DNA from: SpSt-539 sp964549445
GTDB taxonomy: Bacteria; Planctomycetota; Phycisphaerae; UBA1845; UTPLA1
DNA: 64,000 bases
Direction of reading: 5' to 3'
NCBI GenBank assembly: GCA_964549445.1
Contig: CAZJVS010000009.1
Span: 1-64,000, forward strand
Shown: piece after piece, positions 1 to 9,057 of the stretch
How positions within the stretch are numbered: position 1 is the first letter of the stretch
Layout of the letters: the number at the start of each line of letters is the position of its first letter
Position numbers and translations under genes: made by a program
Notes under the pieces: model-generated
Seen by the model: the letters and a program-made list of their open reading frames with translations, nothing else
Told to the model about the DNA's origin: nothing
Databases searched by the model: none

Positions 1-2
1 GC

Positions 3-1538
3 ACAATCGCAAGCGTATCCGCCTGCGTTCTCATCGCTGCCTCCACCCCCGCCCGCGCCGCCGACGACAAATCCGCCCCCCTCGCCCTCACCATATACTC
101 CACCGCCAAGCCCGGCGCAATTCCCCCCGAGTGGTACCGCCCCGTCCCAGAATCCATGGGCGGCGCGAACGTCTTCCGCCAGGTCCCCGGCTACGCCGTC
201 GTCAAGCAGCAGCGCGACTTCGACATCACCACCGGCCGCAGCACCATCCGCTTCTCCGACGTCGCCGCCCTCATCGACCCCACCACCGTCAGCTTCATCT
301 CCCTCACCGACCCGACCGGCACCCAGGTCCTCGACCAGAACTACCAGTTCGACCTAGTCTCCACCCAGAAGCTCATGGAGCGCTACCTCGACAAGGAAAT
401 CTCCATCGAGCAGACCCGCGGCAACAACACCGTCACCCTCACCGGCACGCTCCTCTCCACCGCCGGCGGACTCGTCCTGCGTGACAAGGACGGCGGCGTC
501 ACGGTCATCAACGGTTACGCCTCCGCCTCGTTCCCCTCGCTTCCCGGCGGCCTCATCACCCGCCCCACCCTCGTCTGGGACATCAACGCCGACAAGGCCG
601 GCAAGCAGTCCACCCGCGTCTCATACCAGACCACCGGCATCACCTGGTGGGCCGACTACAACATCGTCTTCACCGAAGGCAAGGACGCCAACAGCGGCAT
701 CCTCGACATCGGCGCCTGGGTCAGCATCCTCAACGCCTGCGGCGCCGCCTTCCCCGAGGCCAAACTCAAGCTCATCGCCGGCGACGTCCACCGCGCCCCG
801 CCCCCACAAGCCCCCATGTCCTTCGGAGGCGCAGAAGTCATGTCCATGCGCAAGTCCGCCCCCGCCGGCTTCGAGGAGAAGGCCTTCTTCGAATATCACC
901 TCTACACCCTCGGCCGCCCCGCAACGCTCCCCGACAATTCCACCAAGCAGATCGAACTCTTCCCCACCGCTCGACAGGTCCCCTGCGAAAAAGTCCTCGT
1001 CTACTACGGCCTCGGCGCCGGTTTCCCCGGCTGGTTCGGCTACACCATGACAGACCGCAACTACGGACAGCAGTCCAACAAGAAGGTCGACATCTACCTG
1101 CAATTCAAAAACAGCAAGGACGTCGGCATGGGCATGCCCCTCCCCTCCGGCCGCATCCGCGTCAGCAAGGCCGACCCCGCCGATGACACCCTCGAGTTCA
1201 TCGGCGAAGACGTCATCGACCACACCAGCAAGGACGAGCTCGTCCGCATCAAGCTCGGCGAGGCCTTCGACGTCGTCGGCGAGCGCCGCCAGGTCGACTT
1301 CAAGATCGACACCACGCGCAAAACGATGGACGAAGAGATCGAAATCAAGGTCCGCAACCACAAGGACGAACCCGTCAAGGTCATCATCCGCGAATCCCTC
1401 TTTCGCGGCCTGCAATGGACGATCACGAAGAAGTCCGAAGACTTCGAAAAAGTCGACGCCCACACGATCCACTTCCCGGTCACGATCCCGAAAGATGGCG
1501 AAGCCGTGGTCCGCTATACAGTCCGCTACACTTGGTAG
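3..1538 (+). CDS. DUF4139 domain-containing secreted protein (5' partial)
   Basis: The reading frame is open to the left edge, so the start codon lies outside the window; 511 residues are visible. The first visible residues form the end of a signal peptide (hydrophobic stretch, then TPARA before ADD), so the protein is probably exported. The C-terminal half, with VDIYLQFKNSKDVGMGMPLP and the ending AVVRYTVRYTW, has the beta-rich character of DUF4139, a family of unknown function related to MuiA-like proteins. Methionine-rich and proline-rich stretches occur mid-protein (APMSFGGAEVMSMRK). No catalytic motif is evident. An internal ATG at 156 is in frame but would remove the signal peptide, so I reject it as the start. 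Confidence 0.8.
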   Translation, partial: TIASVSACVLIAASTPARAADDKSAPLALTIYSTAKPGAIPPEWYRPVPESMGGANVFRQVPGYAVVKQQRDFDITTGRSTIRFSDVAALIDPTTVSFISLTDPTGTQVLDQNYQFDLVSTQKLMERYLDKEISIEQTRGNNTVTLTGTLLSTAGGLVLRDKDGGVTVINGYASASFPSLPGGLITRPTLVWDINADKAGKQSTRVSYQTTGITWWADYNIVFTEGKDANSGILDIGAWVSILNACGAAFPEAKLKLIAGDVHRAPPPQAPMSFGGAEVMSMRKSAPAGFEEKAFFEYHLYTLGRPATLPDNSTKQIELFPTARQVPCEKVLVYYGLGAGFPGWFGYTMTDRNYGQQSNKKVDIYLQFKNSKDVGMGMPLPSGRIRVSKADPADDTLEFIGEDVIDHTSKDELVRIKLGEAFDVVGERRQVDFKIDTTRKTMDEEIEIKVRNHKDEPVKVIIRESLFRGLQWTITKKSEDFEKVDAHTIHFPVTIPKDGEAVVRYTVRYTW

Positions 1539-1640
1539 TCGGTGCGGGCCGAGCTGGGTCTTCACGGATTACAGACAATCAGCCTCGATTCAGGCGTCTT
1601 TGCCTTGATTCGCGACCCCACGAATCGCTATCATGGACGA

Positions 1641-1925
1641 ATGAACCTCCGAGCAGCCACACTCCTGTTCGTCCTGATTCTCGGCACCCTCGCCCCGAAC
1701 ACCCACTCGCCCGAAGCCCGCGCAGACGACCGCGGCGTCGGACTTCCCTGCGATCTCAACTTTGACGGCATCGCAAACGCCGTCGACATCTCCATCTTCG
1801 TCAACAAGCTCTTGGGCGTAACACTGCCGACCCCATTCGACCCCGCTGACGTCAACAACGACGGCCTGATCGACGGCCGCGACATCCGCCCCTTCGTCTG
1901 CTGCATCGTCGGTTCGTTCTGCTAA
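1641..1925 (+). CDS. Small secreted dockerin-like protein
   Basis: Predicted 94-residue protein: an N-terminal signal peptide (MNLRAATLLFVLILGTLA, cleavage probably near ARA) followed almost only by a dockerin-like pair of Ca-binding repeats, DLNFDGIANAVDISIFVNKL and DVNNDGLIDGRDIRPFV. The frame is open upstream to 1542, but the ATG at 1641 directly precedes the signal peptide and is preferred. In clostridia dockerins bind cohesins; planctomycete dockerin-like modules usually lack a known cohesin partner. There is no catalytic domain, so this is either a stand-alone module or the remains of a longer protein. Its stop codon overlaps that of the convergent larC gene. Confidence 0.7.
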   Translation: MNLRAATLLFVLILGTLAPNTHSPEARADDRGVGLPCDLNFDGIANAVDISIFVNKLLGVTLPTPFDPADVNNDGLIDGRDIRPFVCCIVGSFC

Positions 1926-3100
1926 CGCCCGCCCCGCCCGTGCCACGCCCGCCGCGCTTCCTCCATCACATCGCGCAGCGCCGCCCCATGCTTCGCCGCC
2001 GCCGCCGCGCAGTCGTCATACTCCGGCGATGCGATCACCACCTGCCCGCCGCGCCGGCCCACCTTGACGCGAATCGCCCCATACTTCGTCTCAACCGCCT
2101 CGCTCGTTCGCTCCAGCGTGTGCCGCACACACGAATACCGCCGCACGCCAAACGTCGTCGTCTCCGCGAACACGATCCGCTCCAGCGAATCCGCGTCCCC
2201 CGGCCGCGCCAGCACCGTCAGCCGAACGCCCGGCCGCCCCTTTTTCATCGTGATCGGCGTCGTTGAAACATCGAGAGCCCCCGACGCCATCAGTCGCTCG
2301 ACGACATACCCCACCGCCTCGCCCGTCACGTCGTCGAGGTTCGCCTCCATCACCGTCACTTCATCTGCCTGCGTATCCGTTCCGCCCAGCGCTCCGATCA
2401 GCACCCGCAGCAGGTTCGGCCGCGTCACGCCGTCGCGATGGCCCGCCCCGTACCCGATGTGCGAAACCGTCATTGCCGGCAGCGTCCCGAACCGTTGTGC
2501 CAGCGTCGTGAGGATCGCCGCCCCGGTAGGCGTCGTCAGCTCGCCCACCTCATCGCTCGGCGCGATCGGCACCCCGCGCAGCAGCGCCGCCGTCGCCGGC
2601 GCAGGCACCGGCATGACGCCATGATCGCATGTCACCGTCCCGCTTCCCGTTGGCACCGCCGAGCATTCAACCCGCTCGACCCCCAGCCGCCGCAACCCCG
2701 CCACCGCACCCACCACATCGACGATCGCATCAACCGCCCCGACCTCGTGAAAATGCACCTTCTCGATCGTCGAGTTGTGCGCCGCCGCCTCCACCTCCGC
2801 CAGCCGCGTGAACACCGCCTTCGCCTGCGAACGAACGGCCTCCTCGAGCGACGACCGATCAAGAATCTCCACGATGTGCTTCAGATGCCGATGCCCCGGC
2901 TTGCCCGTCAGCCCGACAGTCACCTTCGTCGCCGCGAACCCCTGCTTCTTAATCTTCTGAATGTCGAGGGTGTACCCGTCGAGCTTCAACTTCGCCAGTT
3001 CTTCGCGCAGCGCATCCGCCGAAAGCCCCGCATCGACAATCGCCCCGAGGATCATGTCCCCGCTCGCGCCCGAAAAACAATCGAAATACGCTAGTTTCAC
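1922..3100 (-). CDS. larC: Nickel pincer cofactor biosynthesis protein LarC
   Basis: The 392-residue protein begins MKLAYFDCFSGASGDMILGA, the signature N terminus of LarC. LarC is the CTP-dependent nickel insertase that completes the nickel-pincer nucleotide cofactor of lactate racemase-type enzymes. Histidine-rich LarC motifs follow, including VHFHEVGAVDAIVDVVGA and LTTPTGAAIL. In Lactobacillus the protein is made from two frames by frameshifting; here it is one continuous frame. The start is GTG with AGGAG about 10 nt upstream. No larA, larB or larE is in the window, so the cofactor's user enzyme is elsewhere. It converges on the dockerin gene with a 4-base overlap. Confidence 0.92.
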   Translation of the reverse strand: MKLAYFDCFSGASGDMILGAIVDAGLSADALREELAKLKLDGYTLDIQKIKKQGFAATKVTVGLTGKPGHRHLKHIVEILDRSSLEEAVRSQAKAVFTRLAEVEAAAHNSTIEKVHFHEVGAVDAIVDVVGAVAGLRRLGVERVECSAVPTGSGTVTCDHGVMPVPAPATAALLRGVPIAPSDEVGELTTPTGAAILTTLAQRFGTLPAMTVSHIGYGAGHRDGVTRPNLLRVLIGALGGTDTQADEVTVMEANLDDVTGEAVGYVVERLMASGALDVSTTPITMKKGRPGVRLTVLARPGDADSLERIVFAETTTFGVRRYSCVRHTLERTSEAVETKYGAIRVKVGRRGGQVVIASPEYDDCAAAAAKHGAALRDVMEEARRAWHGRGGR

Positions 3101-3201
3101 GCCTGCAATCGCTCCTGTTTGATACGATTCAACCCCCGACCGACGGCCGACGCAAGCAGCTATAATTCCACGATTCGACGCACGCTCGCGGAGAAGTCGT
3201 C

Positions 3202-4092
3202 ATGCACGTCCGCCGTCCCGCTGTCGCCGGCCGTTTCTATCCCCACCAGCGCGACGCCTGCCTTCAAAGTCTCGAACAATGCTTCGCCCGCGCCCAGCAA
3301 TCCCCTCAAATCAACGGCAAGATCGTCGGCGGCCTCGGCCCCCACGCCGGCTGGATCTGCAGCGGCGCAGTCGCCGCCCAGGTCTCCGCGGCAATCCACG
3401 CGAATCGGAACCCGACAACCGCGGTTCTCTTCGGCGCAGTCCACGTCCGAAACGTCCATGAGGCCGCCATCGATCCCGACGGTAAATGGGAGACCCCGCT
3501 CGGTCAGGTCGAAGTCGACGCGCAGCTCGCCCGCCGGATCATGGCCGCCGACGAATCGATCGAAGCCAACGCCCTCGCCCACGAGATCGAACACAGCATC
3601 GAAGTCCACGTCCCGTTCCTGCAGAAGCTGATCCCAAACCTGCGGATCGTCCCCATCATGGTCCCCTCGAACGACAAGGCCCATCGCATCGGCGCAGCCG
3701 TCGGCCGCGCCTGCCGCGAGGCCGAAGCCGACGTCATCTTTCTCGGCTCCACCGATCTGACCCACTACGGCCCCGCCTACGACTTCGTACCCCACGGCAT
3801 CGGCCTCGAAGGCCTCGCCTGGGCCAAGGACCACAACGACCGCCGCATGATCGACCTAATTTTGAAGATGGACGAAGCCGCCATCGTCCCCGAAGCCCGC
3901 CAGCACTGGAACGCCTGCGGCGCAGGCGCCATCGCCGCAACCATCGCCGCCACGAGGCAGCTCGGCGCCGTGCACGCCACCCTCCTCCGCCACACCACCA
4001 GCTACGAAACCCTCGGCGATCTCTTCAAAGAAGAACCCATCGACGCCGTCGGCTACGCCGGCATCGTCTTCTCGCGCCCCTCGGGCGCCTGA
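3202..4092 (+). CDS. amrB: Memo-family protein (AmmeMemoRadiSam system protein B)
   Basis: This 296-residue protein matches the Memo family: PAVAGRFYP at the N terminus, GGLGPHAGWICSG (His48), an internal EHSIEVHVPFLQ segment, STDLTHYGP and a late ACGAGAI cysteine. Memo proteins resemble class III extradiol dioxygenases and bind metal through conserved His and Cys residues. In bacteria and archaea they often occur with an AMMECR1 protein and a radical SAM enzyme, neither of which is adjacent here. The ATG has GGAG 7 nt upstream. The last 40 bases overlap the 3' end of the convergent rsmB gene. Biochemical role in bacteria is unknown. Confidence 0.9.
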   Translation: MHVRRPAVAGRFYPHQRDACLQSLEQCFARAQQSPQINGKIVGGLGPHAGWICSGAVAAQVSAAIHANRNPTTAVLFGAVHVRNVHEAAIDPDGKWETPLGQVEVDAQLARRIMAADESIEANALAHEIEHSIEVHVPFLQKLIPNLRIVPIMVPSNDKAHRIGAAVGRACREAEADVIFLGSTDLTHYGPAYDFVPHGIGLEGLAWAKDHNDRRMIDLILKMDEAAIVPEARQHWNACGAGAIAATIAATRQLGAVHATLLRHTTSYETLGDLFKEEPIDAVGYAGIVFSRPSGA

Positions 4093-5498
4093 CTCAGCAC
4101 CGCCACAAACCCCCCGTCCCGCCAAACCCGCGTCTCATCCCCTGCATCCGGCCGCCTCAACTTCGAATGCTCCGGCCGCCACCCGCACCGCTGCCGGCAA
4201 AACTTCATCACCACTTCCTCATTCTCCTCCGGCTCGATCGAACACGTCGAATAGATGATTGTCGTCCCCGCCCCCGCCAGCTTCGCCGCCCGATTCAAAA
4301 GCGCCAGTTGTATCGCCGCCAGCTTCCGCAGCCGCGCCGCATTCATCCGATACCGCGCCTCCGGCCGCCGCGCCAGCGTCCCGCTGTTGCTGCACGGCGC
4401 ATCGATCAAGATCACATCCGGCGACCTCCCAAGCGAGTTCAGACTTGCCGCCAGCCCGTCCGCCGGCACACACATCAGCGCCGCCAGCCCCAGCCGCGCC
4501 GCGTTGTCCGCCGCCAACCGCAGCCGATCGACGTTTGTGTCGCTCGCAATCACGATCCCCCGGTCCCCCATCAGCTCCGCCGCATGCGTCGCCTTCGTCC
4601 CCACGCCCGCGCACCAATCGACCACCAGCTCCCCCGCCCGCGGCGGCCGTCCCGCCCAGACCTGCTGAGCCGTAGCATCCTGCGGCTGACAAAGCCCCTC
4701 CTGAAACTCCGCCAGCCGCGTGATCGGCCCCGAAATCTCGACCTCGATCGCCCCCGTCTTCCCGTCCAGCTTCGTCTTCGTCCCCCCGCGCGACAGCCGC
4801 TTCGCCAGCGCCGCCGGCTTGATCCGCATCGCATTCGCCCGCAGCACCACCGGCGGCCGCCGCGAGTTCATCGCGCAAATCCGCTCAGCGACCTCGCGCC
4901 CGAACTGATCCACCCACCGCCGCACCACCCACAGCGGCGTCGAGGTCGTCAGCGACAAATACTCCGTCGCGTGCAGGCCCGGATCGGGCCAGATCGCATC
5001 CGCGAACACATACCCGCGCTCCGCGTCAATCCGCAGCGTCCGCCGCGCATCCGCCCCCGGCTTCGGCTTGATTCGCTCCCCGCGCGAGCGCAACAACGAC
5101 CGCAGCACAGCATTGACAAGCCCGCCCGCCTTCTGCCCGCCCGCGTTCTTCGCCTGCTCCACCGCCGCATCGACTGCCGCAAAATCCGGCACTCGCTCCA
5201 GGTAGCAAAGTTGGTAAGCTGCAATCGCCAGGATCCACCGCAATGCCGGATCAAGTCGCGACCACTGCCCGCGCACAAAAACCCCAACGACGTGCGACAG
5301 CGCCAGTCGATGCCTCAGCACTCCCAGCACGATCTCGTTCGCCAGCCCCACATCCGCCGCCCCGATCGGCTCCTCGCGCTGAAGCTGATCGAGCTGCTCC
5401 GCCGCAAACCCCTCCCCCGCATCAACCAGCAGCAGCGCCTCCACCGCCCGGTCGCGCGCCGACAGCTTCGCCTCCGCCGTCGTCCGCGCCTTCCCCAT
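4053..5498 (-). CDS. rsmB: 16S rRNA (cytosine-967-C5)-methyltransferase RsmB (Sun/Fmu)
   Basis: 481 residues with two parts. The N terminus is a NusB-like RNA-binding helical domain (RDRAVEALL, NEIVLGVLRHR). The C terminus is a Rossmann methyltransferase with a SAM-binding motif (VVDWCAGVGTKATHAAEL) and the two catalytic cysteines of RNA m5C methyltransferases (IDAPCSNSG and YSTCSIEPEENE). It methylates C967 of 16S rRNA in E. coli. It is the last gene of a def-fmt-rsmB operon: its ATG lies 2 nt after the fmt stop, the gene order also found in E. coli and many other bacteria. Its 3' end overlaps the convergent Memo gene by 40 bases. Confidence 0.93.
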   Translation of the reverse strand: MGKARTTAEAKLSARDRAVEALLLVDAGEGFAAEQLDQLQREEPIGAADVGLANEIVLGVLRHRLALSHVVGVFVRGQWSRLDPALRWILAIAAYQLCYLERVPDFAAVDAAVEQAKNAGGQKAGGLVNAVLRSLLRSRGERIKPKPGADARRTLRIDAERGYVFADAIWPDPGLHATEYLSLTTSTPLWVVRRWVDQFGREVAERICAMNSRRPPVVLRANAMRIKPAALAKRLSRGGTKTKLDGKTGAIEVEISGPITRLAEFQEGLCQPQDATAQQVWAGRPPRAGELVVDWCAGVGTKATHAAELMGDRGIVIASDTNVDRLRLAADNAARLGLAALMCVPADGLAASLNSLGRSPDVILIDAPCSNSGTLARRPEARYRMNAARLRKLAAIQLALLNRAAKLAGAGTTIIYSTCSIEPEENEEVVMKFCRQRCGWRPEHSKLRRPDAGDETRVWRDGGFVAVLSQAPEGREKTMPA

Positions 5499-5500
5499 CG

Positions 5501-6469
5501 CTACTTCACACCCTCGCCCGCCTCGATGCGAACAAACCGATCCCCGGGTTTCACGTGCCGCCCATTCACAAAGCTTCGCCAGTCCATCAGCTTTCCGCCC
5601 GCCGGCTTGATCTCAAGAATCTCCAATTCGCCCTTCCCCGTCCCAACCGTCAACACCACCCCCACAACCCCCGGCTCACCGCCGCGTCCCGCCGCCTCCG
5701 CCGGCCGCGCCCGAGCCAGCACCACGACCTCATCCCGCTTCCCATCCGCCGACACAAACCGGCACGCCGCCCCCGGCCACGACCACAACCCGTTGATCCG
5801 CGCCGCTACGACAGCCGCCGGCTCGCCGAAATCCACAAACCCATCCGCCTTCTTCAACTTCGGCGCAACGGTCACCCGCGATTCATCCTGCGGATCACCC
5901 GGATCGCTCGGATTCGCCGCCAGCCGCTTCAGCGCCCCATCCAGGCAGTCACACCCGATCCGCGCCAGCCGCTGCAACAACTCGTCGGCCGTCTCATCGA
6001 CGCCGATCCCCGTCCGCCGCTGCGCCAAGATCGGCCCCGCATCCATCTTCTCCACCAGCCGGAAGATCGTCACACCCGTTTCCGCATCCCCGTTCATCAC
6101 CGCCCGTTGCACCGGCGCGGCCCCGCGCAGCGCCGGAAGTCGCGACCCATGCAGGTTCACGATCCCCACCGGGAACATCCCCAGTATCTCGCGCCCGATC
6201 TTCTGCCCGAACGCCGCCACATACCCCAGCTCCGCCCCCATTCCGCGCAGCTCGCTCACCACCTCCGCCACGTTGACATCCGCCGGCGTCAACGCGCGCA
6301 CCCCCTCCCCCTCCGCGTACTCCCGCATCGGCGTCTTCTGCAGTCCCTTCCCCCGCCCAGCCGGCCGATCCGGCTGCGACACCACCGCCAGCACCTCGTG
6401 CCCCTCTTCGCGCAGCCATCGAAATGTCGGAATCCCGAAGTCGCCCGACCCGAAGAATACGACGCGCAT
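5501..6469 (-). CDS. fmt: Methionyl-tRNA formyltransferase
   Basis: 322 residues. It transfers a formyl group from 10-formyl-THF to initiator Met-tRNA. The N terminus MRVVFFGSGDFGIPTFRWL and the segment VVSQPDRPAGRGKGLQKTP are typical of Fmt; the formyltransferase core signature appears around NLHGSRLPALRGAAPVQRAV and GDAETGVTIF. The frame could start at a TTG 12 bases upstream, but the ATG at 6469 is preceded by GAGG at 6-nt spacing and gives the normal Fmt N terminus, so I use it. It lies between def and rsmB in a compact operon dedicated to translation initiation and rRNA modification. Confidence 0.95.
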   Translation of the reverse strand: MRVVFFGSGDFGIPTFRWLREEGHEVLAVVSQPDRPAGRGKGLQKTPMREYAEGEGVRALTPADVNVAEVVSELRGMGAELGYVAAFGQKIGREILGMFPVGIVNLHGSRLPALRGAAPVQRAVMNGDAETGVTIFRLVEKMDAGPILAQRRTGIGVDETADELLQRLARIGCDCLDGALKRLAANPSDPGDPQDESRVTVAPKLKKADGFVDFGEPAAVVAARINGLWSWPGAACRFVSADGKRDEVVVLARARPAEAAGRGGEPGVVGVVLTVGTGKGELEILEIKPAGGKLMDWRSFVNGRHVKPGDRFVRIEAGEGVK

Positions 6470-6487
6470 CAACGACCTCAATGCCGG

Positions 6488-7030
6488 CTACTTCGCCTTC
6501 AGTTTCCCGCCGCGTTCCTTGAAGTCCTTCTCAAGCTGCCGCAGCGTCCGCCGCGACTTCAGTTTGTCCGCCTCATTGAACCGATCGATGATGAGTTTCC
6601 CATCGAGGTGATCCGTCTCGTGCTGCCAGATTCGCGCCGGCAGCGCCATCCCCGTCCGCTCAAACGCCTGCCCCTCCAGATCGACCGCCTCGATCGTCAC
6701 CTCCGCCGCCCGCCGGATCGTCCCCGTCAGATTCGGGATCGACAGACACCCCTCCTCCGACTCGATCAACCCCGCCAGCTTCGTCAGCCGAGGATTAATG
6801 TATACCTGTTCCCCACCCGCCTCCCCGGTCGGATTGCTCACGAACAACCGCCACGCCAGCCCCACCTGCGGCGCAGCCAGTCCCACACCGTCCGCCTCCT
6901 TCATCAACTCCAGCATCTTCCGCGCCACCGCGCGGATCTCCGCCGTGATCTCCCCGATTGGCTTGCCCGCCTGGCGCAGCCGCGGATCGGGATAGTTGAT
7001 GATCTCCAACCTCTCGACATCGATCTTCAA
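6488..7030 (-). CDS. def: Peptide deformylase
   Basis: 180 residues with all three deformylase motifs: GVGLAAPQVG, EEGCLSIP and QHETDHLDG. The Cys of motif 2 and the two His of HExxH bind the catalytic Fe/Zn. It removes the formyl group from nascent proteins, undoing the work of the downstream fmt product. The start is a TTG with AGGAG about 9 nt upstream; no in-frame ATG gives a sensible N terminus. It is the first gene of the def-fmt-rsmB operon. The C-terminal tail is lysine/arginine-rich (KLKSRRTLRQLEKDFKERGG). Confidence 0.95.
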   Translation of the reverse strand: MKIDVERLEIINYPDPRLRQAGKPIGEITAEIRAVARKMLELMKEADGVGLAAPQVGLAWRLFVSNPTGEAGGEQVYINPRLTKLAGLIESEEGCLSIPNLTGTIRRAAEVTIEAVDLEGQAFERTGMALPARIWQHETDHLDGKLIIDRFNEADKLKSRRTLRQLEKDFKERGGKLKAK

Positions 7031-7195
7031 GCCAACCAGCTCCTGACTCCGAGCCCAATCTTATCGGCCGAACCCGCCGGCGAAAGCCGCCCGCGCTGGA
7101 AGACCCACGTTCATTGTGCTAGATTCTGTTGATTCGGCCGATGTATTCCATCGGTCGATCGTTTGCTGTCTCGGTCGCCGCTCGCTCCCGTCGCA

Positions 7196-8662
7196 ATGTC
7201 TAACACACCGCCGTCTCCCATCTCGCCCGACCCGCCCGACCCCGTCAAAGCCGCCGCCCAGCGCCTCTTCACCCACGCTCGGAAGGCCGCCGACACCAAA
7301 AACTACGACTACGCCATCGAGCTCTACCTCCAGGGCCTCGCCCAGTGGCCCGCCGCCGTCGAAGAAGGCCTCAAGCTCCTTCGCGTCACCGGCACCGCCC
7401 GCCGCATGACCGGCAAGAAAGCCCCCGGATTCTTCGAAACCCGCAAGTACCCCACCAACTCGAAGGAGGCCGCCAAGAACCTCCTCAACGCCTATCACCT
7501 TTTCGCCCTCGACCCCACCAACTCCGAGTACCTCGAAGCCATCCTCATCAACGCCTCCAAGCTCGGCCTCGACCTCGTCGGACACTGGATCGCCCCCATC
7601 CTCTGGGAGACCTTTTCGCGCGAAACCAAGCTCAACGTCGCCCGCTGCGATGCCATATTCAAAGCCCTCGACCAGATCGGCGACCACCTGACCGACACCG
7701 GCCAGTTCAAGGCCGCCGCCGAGGTCTATCGCGTCGCCCAGCTCTTCGCCGACGCCTGGCGCAATGCCCAGCCCAACAGCAGCGACGCCTCCAAGGCCGT
7801 CAGCTCCGCCAGCAGCAAGCTCACCATCGTCCAGGGCCGCTTCGGCACCGACGAAGACTTCCGCAGCTCCCTCAAGGACGGCTCCACCCAGCGCGACCTC
7901 CACGACTCGCAGCGCGGTGTTCAGGAAGACAGCCGCGTCCGCGAGCTGATCGAGAAAGCCCTCAACGACTACAAGGCCAATCCCGCAAACATCTCCAAGC
8001 TCACCTCCCTCGCCGACCTCCTCACCCGACAGGAAAGCGAGGCCGACGAAACCGAGGCCCTCAAGCTCCTCACCGAGGCCCTCCAGCGAACCGGCGACTA
8101 CGTCTGCAAGTTCAAGGCCGACGACATCCGCATGCGCCGCGCCCGCCGCCGTGTCCGCGACATCGTCGCCAAGCACAAGGCCGAACCCAACGACGAGAAG
8201 CTCCGCCACGACGCCGAGACCGCCCGCAAGCAGCTCCTCGAAGGCGAGCTCGCCATCTACGAAGACCGCATCCGCCAATACCCCACCGACCTCCGCCTCC
8301 GCTTCGAGCAGGGCATCCGTCTCTTCGAGATGGGTCGCATCGACGACGCCATCCCCGTCCTCCAGCAGGCCCAGTCCGAGCCGCGCCAGCGCAACCGCAC
8401 CCGCCTCTACATCGGCCGCTGTTTCTTCGCCAAAAAGTTCTACTCTCAGGCCATCGAGACCTTTAACTCCACCCTCGCCGACCACGAGATCGCCGAAGAC
8501 GAGGTCGGCAAAGACCTTCAGTACTGGCTCGGCCGCACCTACGAGGCCACCGCCAAGAACACCGACGCCGTCCGGGTCTATGGCCAATTAATCCAGTTCG
8601 ATTACAATTACCGCGACGCCCGCCAGCGCTTCGAAAAGCTCGCCGGCGAGGCATCCGGTTAA
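7196..8662 (+). CDS. Tetratricopeptide-repeat protein
   Basis: 488 residues, no signal peptide or membrane segment, so probably cytoplasmic. After a proline-rich N terminus (MSNTPPSPISPDPPDP) helical TPR-like repeats run through the protein: AAAQRLFTHARKAADTKNYD at the start, then YEDRIRQYPTDLRLRFEQGI, IGRCFFAKKFYSQAIETFNS and YEATAKNTDAVRVYGQLIQF at the end. The frame extends 33 nt further upstream (an alternative at 7163), but the ATG at 7196 gives a cleaner N terminus. It stands directly upstream of rpsT in the same direction with 28 nt between, so co-transcription is possible. TPRs are protein-interaction scaffolds; no specific partner can be named. Confidence 0.75.
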   Translation: MSNTPPSPISPDPPDPVKAAAQRLFTHARKAADTKNYDYAIELYLQGLAQWPAAVEEGLKLLRVTGTARRMTGKKAPGFFETRKYPTNSKEAAKNLLNAYHLFALDPTNSEYLEAILINASKLGLDLVGHWIAPILWETFSRETKLNVARCDAIFKALDQIGDHLTDTGQFKAAAEVYRVAQLFADAWRNAQPNSSDASKAVSSASSKLTIVQGRFGTDEDFRSSLKDGSTQRDLHDSQRGVQEDSRVRELIEKALNDYKANPANISKLTSLADLLTRQESEADETEALKLLTEALQRTGDYVCKFKADDIRMRRARRRVRDIVAKHKAEPNDEKLRHDAETARKQLLEGELAIYEDRIRQYPTDLRLRFEQGIRLFEMGRIDDAIPVLQQAQSEPRQRNRTRLYIGRCFFAKKFYSQAIETFNSTLADHEIAEDEVGKDLQYWLGRTYEATAKNTDAVRVYGQLIQFDYNYRDARQRFEKLAGEASG

Positions 8663-8690
8663 CCCGTATTTCTGGAGGTAGGTAGTCACC

Positions 8691-8969
8691 GTGGCCAAAC
8701 GATCATTGTCATCCCTCAAGCGCGTCCGCCAGAACGCCCGCCGCGCCGAACGAAACAAGAGCCGCAAGAGCGCCCTCAAGAGCCAGATTCGCAAGTTCGT
8801 CGATGCCCTCGCCACCGGCGGCCGCGACAACGCCGTCAAGGAGTTCGGCAACACCGGCGTCCTCCTCGACCGCGCGGCCTCCCACGGCGTCATCCACAAG
8901 AACACCGCCGCCCGCAAGAAGAGCCGCCTCGCCAAGCGCCTCAACGCCCTCAAAGCAACCAAGAAGTAG
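8691..8969 (+). CDS. rpsT: 30S ribosomal protein S20
   Basis: 92 residues, very basic, with the S20 pattern: AKRSLSSLKRVRQNARRAER at the N terminus, an S20 core (KSALKSQIRKFVDAL) and the C-terminal GVIHKNTAARKKSRLAKRLN. S20 binds 16S rRNA in the small subunit. The start is GTG at 8691 with GGAGG at 8674-8678, a long spacing of 12 nt. It is the usual S20 size. A GC-rich hairpin follows 24 nt after the stop. Confidence 0.97.
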   Translation: MAKRSLSSLKRVRQNARRAERNKSRKSALKSQIRKFVDALATGGRDNAVKEFGNTGVLLDRAASHGVIHKNTAARKKSRLAKRLNALKATKK

Positions 8970-8993
8970 CGGTCAGAAGCGGCGGTCAGGTAG

Positions 8994-9015
8994 CGGCCGG
9001 CGCCCTCGCCGGCCG
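8994..9015. terminator. GC-rich hairpin downstream of rpsT (copy 1)
   Basis: Perfect inverted repeat CGGCCGGCG-CCCT-CGCCGGCCG: a 9-bp stem and 4-nt loop. There is no U-tract after it, so it is not a classical intrinsic terminator. An almost identical element follows the AhpD-like gene at 61660-61681, which suggests a dispersed extragenic palindrome. Confidence 0.5.
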
Positions 9016-9057
9016 ACCTTGCAAATTGCGGCCTGCCACACGACCGGCCGTCATCGA

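Noticed and set aside
3486..6611. 1041-codon open frame on the plus strand across the def-fmt-rsmB operon
   Set aside because: It runs antisense to three clear enzymes, is Arg/Pro-rich and has no domain; a by-product of high GC content.
7061..8587. 508-codon minus-strand frame opposite the TPR gene
   Set aside because: Gly/Val/Leu/Glu-rich antisense shadow; the plus-strand frame has TPR-like repeats and a suitable start.
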